Source: Artocarpus heterophyllus (Eukaryota; Streptophyta; Magnoliopsida; Rosales; Moraceae). From it: DNA of 64,000 nt. Below, one piece after another: positions 1-11,430 of this stretch. Each line of letters opens with the position of its first letter. The stretch's first letter is position 1. The DNA is taken from the NCBI GenBank assembly GCA_025403435.1, contig CM046341.1, positions 3,047,183-3,111,182 of the forward strand, given 5' to 3'. The notes under the pieces are model-generated. The model worked only from the letters and a program-made list of their open reading frames with translations. It was not told where the DNA came from and searched no databases. The translations under genes and the position numbers were made by a program.

Positions 1-134
1 TTCATGACTAAAACTCTGTAGCTAAAAGTTTTAGTCGTAATAAAAATTAAACTAAAATTTGTGACTAATTACACATTAGTCACTAAAAGATTTGCTAAAC
101 ATTCTTGCGACTAAAAGTCCAGTCTTTTGTAGTG
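1..134. mobile_element. CACTA (En/Spm-type) transposon, terminal fragment
   Basis: The first 134 bases end in TTTTGTAGTG, the inverse of the CACTACAAAA terminus of plant CACTA elements. They carry several subterminal copies of a GCGACTAAAA / TTTAGTCGY motif in both orientations. The base triplet after the end is ATA, compatible with a 3-bp target duplication, but the other end lies outside the window. No transposase coding is visible. The terminus and subterminal repeats are seen directly; the family call rests on known CACTA structure. Confidence 0.75.
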
Positions 135-2247
135 ATACCAAGAAAGATGTATGGTCTAATGAGGCTACTATGAAATATTTACTTATAAGACAAGCTCTTC
201 CATTTTAGTTCATGGTTTCTTTTGACTCTATGGTTCATCTGTCGAAATGAAAAGGGGATAAAGTTAATCAATTTAGAAAATCAAAATGCGTGGCCAAGGA
301 AGAAAATTAATGCAGCATTTTGGCACACGCTCAGACAAGATTTCTCCTAGTTCTTCTTCAAAGAATAAAATAAAAGGTAAGAACTAGCTAGAGAAATTCT
401 CTTTCTACACAGAAGACTTAAAAGTAAATTTTCCCCCCTTGAAGAGTAAACCGTACAAGTTCAAAACCAGGCCAAGGCTTGTTTAATTCTGTGGAGCATA
501 CTATGATGTTATACATTGTTTCATGAATTAAATGATCAAGCATGTATAGTAGTAGTAGTTGGAACGAAGAACTGTCCACGACAATATTTATTAATTAATT
601 TGTGTTTTGGAGTTGAAATGGTATATAATCTTTTTTTCCAATTAAAAAAAAAAGATATGTGGCATCCTCAAACCCTACTCGTGCTTACAAAAAGAATCAA
701 TTGAGATCACATATAGAACGACCAAAAAAAAAACCTAACCAATGCTTCTTCTAGTCAGCATGGAAGTCCAAATCACAGTAATTCCCAAATCCTAGCAGAG
801 AAGCATAATTCAGCCTCGCTACGAATGAGAGGATACATAATCAATTAATATTTATATGGTTTAACCGTAAAAATTTGCGGATAACTTATTATGAGTACTA
901 CTCTCGTTATTATTAAAAAAAAATGATGAAAAATATGTTTGCCGCCACTTGTCTCAGAATATGGTCGTAAACTTTTATTTTCGAAAACTTTATTTATTTT
1001 TTCTTCTTTTTTTTGAAATGGGAAAATTTTTTTTCCCAAATCGAAGACATATATAGAATTTTTGAGTCAATAGTCTTCTTAATATCCAAGAAAAATTTAA
1101 AAAGACATACTTTGGATAGATATTGAAGCTTTTAATAAATAAAAAACATGATAGAGTTGTTGACTACAAATAACTAGTATTCATTAAGCATTACTAATTA
1201 CAATTGAATTTCAACCAACAAAAATCTTTTGAGGTTTGATTATCATACAATGAAACAGTTATCTTTCTGCTTCACAAGCACGCAATATTTCAATTATCAT
1301 GCTAGAAATTAGTTGGATTTTGCAGGACCATATGTTTAAATTTATGGAATATCCTTGAAGTTTTATGAAAGATAACACAGAGAGAAAAAGAGGGTATATA
1401 TACTTTTCTTTATTGCTATCATTAATGTATGCCTACTTGTCTGTATCATACGTTGAAGATAAATTTGGCTATATGTTCAATAAAACTACGTAATTTCTCT
1501 GATTTTACATGTGGTCCATTTTTTGAAGACTTTTGACATGGCTAAGCGCAAACCATTATTAGTCTCTTATCAATATGACCACGATCTTCACCTCCAAAAA
1601 ACCAATTAATTCGGGGCCCACCCAACTTTGGACATAATTTCCATCACTTTAGCCTTATTTAAGGCTAAACAAAATGCCAAAGATTAAGAGGGTGTTTGAA
1701 AATATACTTAGAATTGAAAACTCTATAATAATTTAAATTCTGTTCTAAAATATTGACCTCATTTTTGTTCTGGAAAAAAAAAAAAAGTTCACCTCAAATA
1801 ACATCTACATTCTTATATATGATGGAAAGATCTAGATAGGAAAAACAATCACTACTTGAAACATGATCAATTCTTCCACTAGAAATATTTTATACCAACC
1901 ATGAACAAGAACTAGTGAAATAATGTTCTGATAGAAGGACAAAAATAAATAAAAATAAAATAAAATAAAATAAACACATATCACATTCGGTATATATCAC
2001 CATGCCTATTTTCAATTAGAATTGTCCGAGTCTTATGGCTTGTAGATATATAAAATGCTTACTTCTTCTTACCTCAATTATACCAAAAACTATTAAAGTC
2101 AATTTATTTAGCGTGTTGGAAATTCCAAGTTAAATTCTCTCAAGACTAATATATAAACACATTATATATAGACATTGATTTGCTCATGTACATTTCATTA
2201 GTCCACAATTAATATCTCCTAAATCCACATTAAACCCTTTGCTAATT
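135..2247. other. AT-rich intergenic spacer, no gene recognised
   Basis: The sequence is AT-rich with short A and T runs, and open frames are short and low in complexity. I see no conserved coding, RNA gene or clear repeat. The last few hundred bases would be the former promoter of the CASP-like pseudogene starting at 2248; TATATATAGACATT near 2161 could be a relic TATA box. Confidence 0.5.
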
Positions 2248-2964
2248 ATGGCGTCGCCTAGCGAAATTAAGCCCGAACCAGAAGTCAACCCATAGTACTA
2301 GTCGATTTCCTAGGTCTCGCCCTGCCAACTGCTTTGGGTGTGATTTGTTTCTTAGGATTTTGTTAATAGGAGCATCAGTTTCATGAGTTGTTGTTATGAT
2401 TTCTGGGAAGCAAACAGAAGGGTTCTACTTAGGTGATGAATTCTATATATACGCTTCTGAATCAGCCAAATTTACCGACTCACCAGCTTATATTTAAGTC
2501 ACATGTTGAGACCTATATAATTACAAAATCACATTTCTTAAGAAAAAAGAGAGAGAACATACTAAGTGACATTATATTAAGTGCCAGCTATAGGGTAAAT
2601 TACTAAAACATTATTGCGTTTTGCTCTTTTTTAAGGAAATAATTATGTGTTTTTTAAGTTTAAATTGAGTATTTATAATTTTAAAATATCGTGCTTATTC
2701 TTGAAAAAATAACCGAAACATGCCAAGTTGAGCTATCCTGTTTTAGAAAAGGTAAATGTGGCATTTTGTTTAAAATATACTCGATCTGGACTTTAGGGTT
2801 TACTTTGATGCAATTTACAAATTATAAGAGATGGATTGTTTTTTTCATCAGAAACAAAGGGTTTCTTTAAAAATCACAACAAAATACATGAGTGGCACTG
2901 GTAAATGTATATTTCATAAATTATACTGATCTATTGAAATGGACTTAATGGCTGATAATCACCT

Positions 2965-3866
2965 TGTTGAGGTGTTGAGATCCTTGGCCAGAGCCTGACG
3001 GGCACCTCGAACGTATTGCCAGCGAGGCTGCTCGGTGAGCCTCCACACGGATTTGCCTCCCACGGATTAGTACCTAGGGGATACCCTAAGACCCTCTTTA
3101 TTCAAGAGGAACACGGGTTCAACTCCCATGAGAAGGGCTCCCTCCACGGGAGGCAAATCCGCGTGAAGGCTCCCCGAGCAGCCTCCCCGGCAATACGTTC
3201 GAGGTGCCCGTCAGGCTTCGGCTGGGGATCTCAACACCTCAACATTAAACGCACGTTTTGGGTGGATACTCGACCCCCGAGTGGGCCCTTACTCAGGGAG
3301 AGACCTCGGCTCAACTAGTGGATCCTCCTAATGAATTGTGGACGAAAGGGTCCCTGCTCGGAAGAGAGACCCAGCTCGGATTTTGCCTCCAGTGAAGGAG
3401 CGCGTCCCCCAAGAGTTGAACCCGTGTTCTTCTTGAATAAGAGGGTCTTAGGGTGTCTCCTAGATACCAATCCAACCAATTGGATGGATTGGTACCTAGG
3501 GGACACCCTAAGACCCTCTTATTCAAGAGGAACACGAGTTCAACTCCTAGAGGACGCGCTCTCCCTGCGAGAGCAAATCCGCATGGAGGCTCCCCGAGCA
3601 GCTTCCTCGGCAATACGTTCGAGGTGCCCGCTAGGCTCCGGCTGGGGATCTCAACACCTCAACATTTACCAATCCATCCAATGGTTGGATTGGTACCTGG
3701 GGGACACCCTAAGACCCTCTTATTCAAGAGAAACACATGTTCAATTCCCAAGGGATGTGCTCCCCCCGCGGGAGGCAAATCCGCGTGGAGGCTCCCCGAG
3801 CAGCCTTCCCGACAATACGTTCGAGGTGCCTATCAGGTTTCGGCCGAGGATCTCAACACCTCAACA
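2965..3866. mobile_element. GC-rich inverted-repeat element with 5-bp target duplication
   Basis: This 902-bp island is far richer in G+C than its surroundings. It starts TGTTGAGGTGTTGAGATCC and ends with the inverse GGATCTCAACACCTCAACA, and is flanked on both sides by CACCT (2960-2964 and 3867-3871), a 5-bp target duplication. Inside, one module of about 200 bp (from GGTACCTAGGGGAC through AAGACCCTCTTATTCAAGAG and GGCAATACGTTCGAGGTGCC to the CTCAACACCTCAACA end) occurs three times in direct orientation (near 3069-3246, 3491-3666 and 3692-3866). Inverted partial copies lie at 2965-3062 and about 3370-3485. Open frames of 100-180 codons here follow the repeat and match no family I know. GGTTCAACTCC resembles an RNA polymerase III B box, so a SINE or TRIM origin of the module is possible. 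The class is unresolved. It sits in intron 1 of the CASP-like pseudogene. Confidence 0.75.
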
Positions 3867-4373
3867 CACCTGATCAAATGCATGATGTTGAGAGAGATGG
3901 AATTTATAGAGAATTAAACACTTTGCATGGTAACATTGGTATTGGAATAGTATTTCAGGTGTTTCAGTTGCATATAGTTTGCTTGTTCTGAAAAGTTCAG
4001 TTTAATTAGGGTTTAGACAGTTAATGCACTCTTATCGCTCTGTCACAACAAAAATATGATGAAAATGGAAGTTAAAGTACTTGGCAATTTATCATTATTT
4101 TGTTGTTCAATACTTTTGCCATAGTAAAACAAGAAAACAATATGATAAGATTGAAATTTAACATGGTTTTCAGAATATGTTAAAAATAGCTAAATTACAT
4201 AACAAATTATCATGATGATGTCACATTTTATATTACATAATTATATAATAATTATTTAATGATATTATTGTGAGTCATAAATAAAATATTTAAAAATTGA
4301 AATCATATTCTATTTCTATAATTTTATTTATGCCATATGTCTTATTAATTCAAAAAGAAATATATATGTATAT

Positions 4374-4401
4374 ATATTATTAAAGATCACATAGGAGGGT
4401 G

Positions 4402-4448
<47 letters not shown>

Positions 4449-4556
4449 AAAGATTAAATGGTAGGGTTACCTTTTTAAACCGTCTGATCGGTATCTATCA
4501 ATTTCTATGTATTTTCTATGTATATTTTGATGTGATTTTAATTATATTTAGCATTC

Positions 4557-4598
<42 letters not shown>

Positions 4599-4713
4599 AG
4601 AGATTAAATGGTAGGGTTACCTTTTTAAACCGTCTGATCGGTATCTATCAATTTCTATGTATTTTCTATGTATATTTTGATGTGATTTTAATTATATTTA
4701 GCATTCATTTATA
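4374..4713. repeat. 150-bp tandem repeat with (AT)n tracts
   Basis: Two nearly identical units, each an (AT)n tract followed by about 118 bp (AGATTAAATGG ... GCATTCATTTA), lie with a period of 150 bp. They differ at about one base (ATTATTAAAG against ATTATTAGAG). A shorter diverged third unit (ATTATTAAAGATCACATAGG) precedes them at 4374-4405. The array lies in intron 1 of the CASP-like pseudogene, just before exon 2. Confidence 0.85.
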
Positions 4714-6051
4714 CCGCTAGCTATACCGACCGTAAAAAGCTTATATATAGTTTGATTTGACGTCCAACAAATATAACATAGACATATTTTGATTTTATCA
4801 AGCTAGTGCAGATACTTTCATTGTGGCATTATCAGTGGTGGCCGCTTACGGCATCATCGCGGCTCTTGCATCTTTTGCAGCCCCCTTGATATCATCTCTC
4901 TCAACAATCTTCCTCGTCCTTTTTGCCTTTTTGGACCCGGTAATTAAAAATACAATTTTTATTAACTCATATTTGTTTTATTTTTAAGAAGTTAAAAAAA
5001 ATTGATGTTATATTTTACTAACTGAAAAGTAAAAATTTATTACAATACTATATAACAGCCTAGTTGTTATTGATTTTGTAACAAGATTTTCTAAATCTAT
5101 CTTTGGATAATTAAATGGCTATTTTATACTAAAAAAAATAACCCACCGATAACTATATATGTATCTTAACGATTAAATTTATAAAAAAATGATTTTGACT
5201 AATCTGATGGTTTGAAAATTTACACTACCAGGCCCCGAAAAATGACCCTATATGGCAATGTCTCCATTTTATTGTACCTTACTAATAAGATCACCATATG
5301 TTAAATAAAGCTTATATATGTGTGTGTGTGTGTGTGACACTTGTTATTCTCCTAACGGGTATTAAGGTAATTAAATTAAATTTTAGTGTGCCAATCAAAA
5401 ATTTATTTCATTTAAAATTTATTTCACAATATTTATTTCTATCTATTTTTAAATTTTATAAATTCTCTTATACTTATTTAGTATCTTTACTGAAAAGCCT
5501 TGAAACTTCTAATAAATTTCAAAAATATCATTTTGGCATTATGTGCGCTAAAGTCTCCAGAAGAGACATGAGGATATTTTTCCCAACTACTCTTAACCCT
5601 CATTTTCTTTATTTCTTTCGTGACATGCTCCGACATGTCTCCTCCATAATTGCTTCTATCACTTCTCTTCAAAGACCTTATCTTTTCTTCCTTTTTTCTT
5701 CCACGGTTCCCCCACTCTTCTTCTCATTTCTTTGCTGAAGCAAAATACTTAGAGAACTTCTTCAAGGCAGCCATAAATATCAACCACCATCACCTCCATT
5801 TGAGCAAGAATTTCAACTATACCGAAGTCAAGGAACATGTTTTGAAGCCATTTCAAGCTTCCAACTAGCCATAATCTGATGTTAGAATTGTATGAACAAA
5901 TTTAGTCTGTCATTTATAATTTTTGTTTATACTCAAGGATTATTCAAATTTACGTTCTTAAACCTGAGTATATGTTTTGTTGCTATTTTGGAGCATATGT
6001 ATAAAGTCTAAGTGTATACGCTATAGACAGAAAATTTATATTGTTAAACTT

Positions 6052-7804
6052 TGTAATACCTCTATGGGCAGTGGCTCTTTCTGGAAATTCTGGGATTAAA
6101 TAAAAATGAATTTTGTAAATATGTTTGAATATTTAAAAAGTAAACATCCTATGCTTTCTAACGAGCTATCATAAGCCTAAATCGGAGTTGTATTTTATTT
6201 TCTATGAATTTTTCAATTTTTGGATTAGAAACGAATAAACCTGCCAGTGAGAATATACTGCCTGTTTATGTTAAATAAACCACCTGTTAACCGTGTGATG
6301 CTTGTAGATAGTAAATATATCCTTTTTGCAAAAGTATATTGTCAGTTTGCCATGGTATACCAGCTGCTAACCTGAACCAAGAACCCATCTTTGCTCACCA
6401 CCTAATTCCTTAATGTCTTGCAACCTTTCCAATATTATCCTAAGTGATTGATGAATCTTATTAGAGACTAAAACATATAGATTACTTGTATATATTTTAT
6501 ATCGTGTTAAGACAAAGATTGTTTACTATGGTATTCAAAAGAGATTTGCATAAAGGCTTTAATGGCACACTAGTAAGATGGATTTGCACATGATTTATCT
6601 ATGAATGTAGTTGTATGTTGTGCTTTAGTTTTAAATTGTTCTTATGCAAGCCTTAGGATCAAGGGAGTGTGGAGCTAACGTTAATTGATTTCGGGATTAA
6701 AAGATTGGTGATAAGCTTGAAAGGTAGAGATTCTATTACTCATCTTTTGTGAGGTTTTTATGGAATTAAAATTGATTGTTTTACTGCAAGATATATATAT
6801 ATATATATAGTTGAACTGCTATTATATGAGTATTACATATGAAACTATGACATAGACTCGTCTTGTATTATACGGCGAAGAACATAATGAATTGACACAT
6901 GTTATAAATTGAGAAGATGGTTAGGAAAACTGACTCTATTAATAATGATTGAATATGGAGAAATGGTGAGACGTGAAGAGGGCGGTAGTTACGTCCTTGG
7001 GCATGAATACCCTAAAAGGTAAAATAAGGGGAAGGTGATGACGCTTCCTTGGGTTGAAAGTCCCAGAACACACTGTACACGAATCGACTTGGTGAGGACT
7101 CGGGGCTTGATATCCCCTCACCGGAATACCCTTGGAATGTTTACAGGGTGATCAAGCGTGCCCATTTGGGTTTCGATGAGTTGAGTGATACTCTATTTAA
7201 CATGGATACCTAGGAACAATGATGATTTGTAATATTTGTATAAATGTATAATTATGAAACTTGGTAATGATTAACTATGGTATCCACGAGATGTGATCAT
7301 AATAAACCTCATAATCTGGAATATAATGTAACTGACTAACCATACAGGTTTTAATATGGTAATGATAAAAACCTAAAGGTGAGTAATGGTTTTCTCTACT
7401 GAGCATATTGTTGCTCATTCCCTCATGTTTTTATCTTTTCAGGACTCACTAAGTGTGAGGTGGCTACGAGAAAGATAGTTGAGGAAGCTATGTAGCTATA
7501 TTACATTAGGACTGCTTCAATTGTTAAGAATGTTCTTCATGATAATGTAAGCACCAGTTGTTACTTTCTGTGACTGTATTAAAATGTGATGAGGGTTAAA
7601 ATGATGATGACGAACAGTTTATATTATTAAATTTAAGGTGCTACATTAAACTGTGGTTTAATTGTCATTTATATTTTTATTTTTGATTTGAGAGTTTTTA
7701 TTTAAGCCCCAGGCAATTTTATTTTTAAGGTTTACTTTTATTTTTTATTTTTTATTTTTATTTTAATTCATTAAAAACTGTTAACCGTATATAGGGGCGT
7801 TACA
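6052..7804 (+). mobile_element. Probable solo LTR of a Ty3/gypsy-type retrotransposon
   Basis: The segment opens TGTAATACCTCTAT and closes ATAGGGGCGTTACA, an imperfect 14-bp inverted terminus with the TG...CA ends typical of plant gypsy LTRs. Internal text such as a stop-rich leader with AATCGGAGTTGTATTTTATT and a CTCATGTTTTTATCTTTTCAGG splice-like stretch is familiar from such LTRs. No gag or pol coding and no second LTR is present. The 5-bp flanks (AACTT, GTGTG) do not match, so a clean target duplication is not shown. It lies in intron 2 of the CASP-like pseudogene, about 40 bp before exon 3. Confidence 0.6.
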
Positions 7805-8369
7805 GTGTGTATTTATATGTATATGTGTATGCAAAACGCATGCAGTTGATGTTGGGAATAGTGGCCTCTGTGGCTGCAACAGTGGGAGCTGTGGCATACA
7901 TAGAACTGAAGGGAAACAACAATTGGGGGTGGGGAAAAGTGTGCCAAGTTTACACAAAGTACTGTAAACATGTTGGAAGCTCTTTTGGGGTCGCCTTGTT
8001 TGCCTCATTTTTGCTTATTTTCCTTATCTGGATTTCTACTTCTACACTTTATAGAAGAATCCCCAAAACAAGACCCTATAAATAAATATATTTGTATGTA
8101 TACGTATATATATATGTGTGTGTGTATATTTGTGATCTATATATGTATTTGTATGTGTAGTCTGTTTGTGTTTGGACGAGTGGAATTTACATGCTAAAAT
8201 GTTTTGCATATGGTTGCTGGTATTAGTACTTTTAGCAGTTTCCCATGGGGACTTGTAATTGAATTTTATTTAGTAAATTTGCGATTGGATTTTGTTTTAT
8301 TGTAGTTCTATCGATTGAAGTGAAACGAGGCTGTCTTGAAGGTGTTTTGGAAGGGGAAAAAATTAAGGG

Positions 8370-8890
8370 AAAAAGTGTAAACAACAAAACAAACGAAAAA
8401 CGACAATAAATGAGCCACCAGTAGAAACAGTTTGGAAAAACGACAATGTCAAACGTTAAGAATATTAAAACGACAAAAGAAAGACAACAACCGCAACAAC
8501 AACAACACCAAATAAATAGAAACAAATCAAACAACTATAAATGAGCTAACGACAACAATGTTAGAAAAACAAAGCAAACAACAGTGACCACGAAGGCGAA
8601 ACAACAAAAATAAACGACAACAATGATAATAATAAGCACGGTGAAACAGAATCAAACGACAGCCCAAAAAACAGAGCAAAGGACACACGCCGGTAAATGA
8701 GCTACGCACAAAATAGAAACAAACAATTAATAACGACCATAACGAGGAAACGACAAAAAGTGAAGCGATACAAAGGAGCTAACGACAAGAAGGTTAAAAA
8801 CGACAGCAAAGTGAAGTGGCAGTATAAAAGACAATGGAGTGAAAAACGACAAGACTTTATAAAAGCGACAACAATAATGGAAAGACGACA
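8370..8890. repeat. AACGACA-motif array
   Basis: Over roughly 500 bp the motif AACGACA (variants AAAGACGACA, AAGCGACA, AAACGACAGC) occurs about 13 times, all in one orientation and irregularly spaced in A-rich sequence. Reading frames through it are low-complexity lysine/arginine/threonine text and are not credible genes. Such motif clusters are typical of subterminal regions of CACTA- or Mutator-type transposons, but no terminal inverted repeat was found at its edges. The inverse motif forms a second array at 18845-19510. Confidence 0.6.
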
Positions 8891-8910
8891 AAACTGTCAA
8901 CATCAACTTA

Positions 8911-9056
8911 GAGTGTGTTTGACAACACAATTAAAATTAAAAATTAGAATGATTTTATTGTAGCATATAAAAACTTTACACTATAATCTACTTTTACTTG
9001 ACATTATAGCAGTTTTAACTATATAGTTAGAATGAAGTAAGTTGCCAAACACACTC
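8911..9056. mobile_element. MITE, 146 bp, with TTA target duplication
   Basis: Terminal inverted repeats GAGTGTGTTTG and CAAACACACTC are flanked on both sides by TTA (8908-8910 and 9057-9059). This fits a Tourist/PIF-Harbinger-like MITE. The interior carries the ATTGTAGCATAT...CTTTACACTATA core shared with the family found elsewhere in the window. It directly follows the AACGACA array. Confidence 0.75.
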
Positions 9057-9312
9057 TTAATAATAGATACGGCTTAAGTATAATTTTAAAATCCAAAGAT
9101 ATAAATGTGTTTTAGATTAAATGTGTGAAGGTTCAAAAAATATAGCATAGCTTGAAAAAGCCTTAGAATACGGGGCGTGAAACTATAAGTAACCCGTCAT
9201 TTTATGTTCTACGTTATAGAATCACTTGCGGATTAGTCAATGATATATTGAAAAGTCTAACCCGAACACCAACAACTGGAAGCAAAAGAAGAGTTAAAAC
9301 AAACAAATAAAA

Positions 9313-10233
9313 TAGGGGTAAACATCGGTTAGGTTGGGGTTTTTCTAAAAATATCAATCTATCCAATTAAAGTTTAAGTAAGTTAATTTTAAATTTAGCC
9401 CATCTAATCAACTTAAAATTTATAATCAACCCACCCAATTAAAGTTTGGGTGGGTTTAATTCGTTGGTCGGGTTGAGTAATATAAAAAATAATAATAATA
9501 CTAACAATTTAACCCAAAATGAATTAAAAAGCTAAAATTTATAAGACATATAGGTCCAAAATTACCTGAATAAGTTAAAACAAAATAAAGATAAAAACTC
9601 CACAATACAAATTCAAATCAAATACATTATGTTACAAACTAAAAAATAAATTATAACAGAAACCAATACAACAAAAATAATAAGAAACAGCAACAAAATA
9701 TAATGCATAATTGTCAATCTCTAATAGCAAACATCTACACTCAAACATATCTATATTTGTAATGCAAGATCCATCAAGTGATATAAAATATGATAAGCTT
9801 CCATTTATTAATATAAGTATAAAACTAAAAACACATGTTTATTTTTTGTCAAAATGTATTTGCCAACTTCTCATGGATGCAAACAAGAGCATTTACGAAA
9901 AAAAATAAAAAATAAAAATAAAATAACCAAACTAATACACGGATGCTAGAAATAATACCTATCAATATGTGTTTTTCAATTTTGTGTATGTGTTATTTGT
10001 GTATTAAAACTATAAATATATAATATAAATATTATACATATAAATAAATAGTTTGGGTGGGTTAAGGTGAAATTGGGTTAGGAAACTTCCAATTCAACCC
10101 CACCCAAATAAACCTCAAGTTAGGTTGGGTTGGATTGGGTTATTCCCTAGGCTCGTCGAGTTCAGATTATCTTGGGTTGGATTAAATGGGTTAATTAAGT
10201 TCGTTGGGTTGTTAGGTTTTTTGTTCACTCCTA
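9313..10233. mobile_element. Non-autonomous hAT-like element, 921 bp
   Basis: Termini TAGGGGTAAACA and TGTTCACTCCTA are inverted repeats with three mismatches. The 8-bp flanks AAATAAAA and AAACAAAG agree at six positions, as an aged hAT target duplication would. Near both ends are clusters of GGGTTGGGTTGG / CAACCCACCC motifs, a common feature of plant non-autonomous hAT elements. The interior is AT-rich with no transposase. It lies between the CASP-like pseudogene and the intact CASPL1D gene. Confidence 0.7.
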
Positions 10234-11043
10234 AAACAAAGTACATGTTTCATGAAAATTTGGCCTCATTGTTTGGCTGAATATGACACGTATGTTGTTG
10301 TGTAAGTTGAATCCTTTCTCGTCCAACCAAATGTGGAAATATATGTATATACACAAATCATAACAAGGATAAGCTCTATTTCATTATATTCATGACTTGT
10401 ACGTATGTACAATGAAGTTCTTTTCACATCCCCGTCAGATAAATGAAGATTTTTGAAGAAAGTGCTTTCAAATGGCTCTTGAAGGTTCATTTGAATATGA
10501 ACTTTTGACAAATACCATTATTGAAAAATTCAACCGTTTGAGCTTTGAAAAAGGAACCTAAGGATTAGAGAATAAACACTCTTGCTTTTGTGCCTTTAAT
10601 TTCTTTCTTTTGTTGCTAAAATTTTTTGCTTTAATTTGTTAGAATCTCAATTAAAATAAGCATTAAGCAAGAATAAACACATTATTTGTTGCCTTAGTGC
10701 GGACCCACTTCTCATTCGGTATGAACTTTATATCTTTTTCTTGGTAGAAGTATCCATTTTATATCAGAACAATAGTTGGGAACTCTCATTGGAACGAATA
10801 AGGGTAAGCCGTTTCTTCACGCAATTGGTATCTATCTATCTATCCATATCATTATCTATATATAATTCTGATGTGATGTTATTTGCCAATTTGAGCCTTG
10901 CATTTATGAAAGTGAACATCTTAAACAAGATTTTTTCACCGTGGGATGTTTTTAAAATTCAACCTCTTTAAACTTTGAATGTGTTTGAAAGTATAGTTGA
11001 AACTCAACATATGAAAGCTTTATAATAATAACACTAATAACAC

Positions 11044-11074
<31 letters not shown>

Positions 11075-11430
11075 GTCAACAGAAATAATGTATGTATGCG
11101 CACAAATTTTCTCCGCCGCCTTATCATTTTACAAGGTAATAATAATAAACGTCAGTCAATGATGCAAACCAAAGATAGTTATGTAAAAACCTCCCAGCAT
11201 TCACAAACTAACCATTCAAAGTTTCAAAAATTCAAACCATTTCACTTGGCGTGGAGGAAACTCCAACCAATCTCAGATTTATTTATTTTTGTACCCTTTT
11301 AGATTGTCACATAATTGGTCCACTATATATGTGTATATGTCTATATATACATACACAAATACAGCCCCATTTCACATACAGTGAAAACAAACAATTCCTT
11401 GACCTTTGTCATATCAATTGAAGATCAGCC
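10234..11430 (+). other. Upstream region of CASPL1D
   Basis: No gene is seen. A fragment of the local MITE family (GTGTTTGAAAGTATAGTTG ... CATATGAAAGCTTTATAA) lies near 10980-11030, followed by an (AAT)n run at about 11045-11064. Short open frames, including an 81-codon minus-strand frame at 10266-10511, show no recognisable domain. Confidence 0.5.
11341..11349 (+). promoter_or_regulatory. Candidate TATA box of CASPL1D
   Basis: CTATATATA lies about 90 bp before the CASPL1D start codon, and a second CTATATATG lies at 11322-11330. The spacing suits a short 5' leader. Either could be the core promoter; the sequence alone does not decide. Confidence 0.4.

Larger units (their letters stand above)
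2248..8085 (+). pseudogene. CASP-like protein (CASPL1D type) pseudogene, three exons
   Basis: Three blocks match, in order, the exons of the intact CASPL1D gene at 11431-12502. Exon 1 is 2248-2493 (MASPSEIKPE start, later KFTDSPAYI), exon 2 is 4812-4939 (TFIVALSVVAAYGII) and exon 3 is 7846-8085 (LMLGIVASVAATVGAVAYIE, ending LYRRIPKTRPYK). Lesions: the N-terminal frame hits TAG and the homologous exon 1 frame is shifted by +1; an in-frame TGA lies at 2384-2386; the exon 1 donor GT is TT at 2494; exon 2 has an extra A near 4820 (128 bp against 127 in the intact copy). Exon 3 is open and keeps its acceptor. Intron 1 holds an inverted-repeat element and intron 2 a probable solo LTR. CASP-like proteins are four-helix plasma-membrane proteins. 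The exon 3 part might still be transcribed, but a functional four-helix protein is unlikely. Confidence 0.85.

Noticed and set aside
3016..3991. Several overlapping open frames of 84-180 codons
   Set aside because: They follow the GC-rich inverted and direct repeats; both strands and several frames are open at once, and no family is recognised.
5298..5868. 146-codon and 72-codon plus-strand frames
   Set aside because: AT-rich, Phe/Leu/Ser-dominated text inside intron 2 of the CASP-like pseudogene with no recognisable domain.
7846..8085. Stand-alone small gene from the exon 3-like CASP frame
   Set aside because: It starts at a splice acceptor matching exon 3 of the intact paralogue and has no proper start context; best explained as part of the pseudogene.
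8232..8963. Open frames through the AACGACA array
   Set aside because: Low-complexity translation of a repeated motif (Lys/Arg-rich on one strand, Cys/Leu/Phe-rich on the other).
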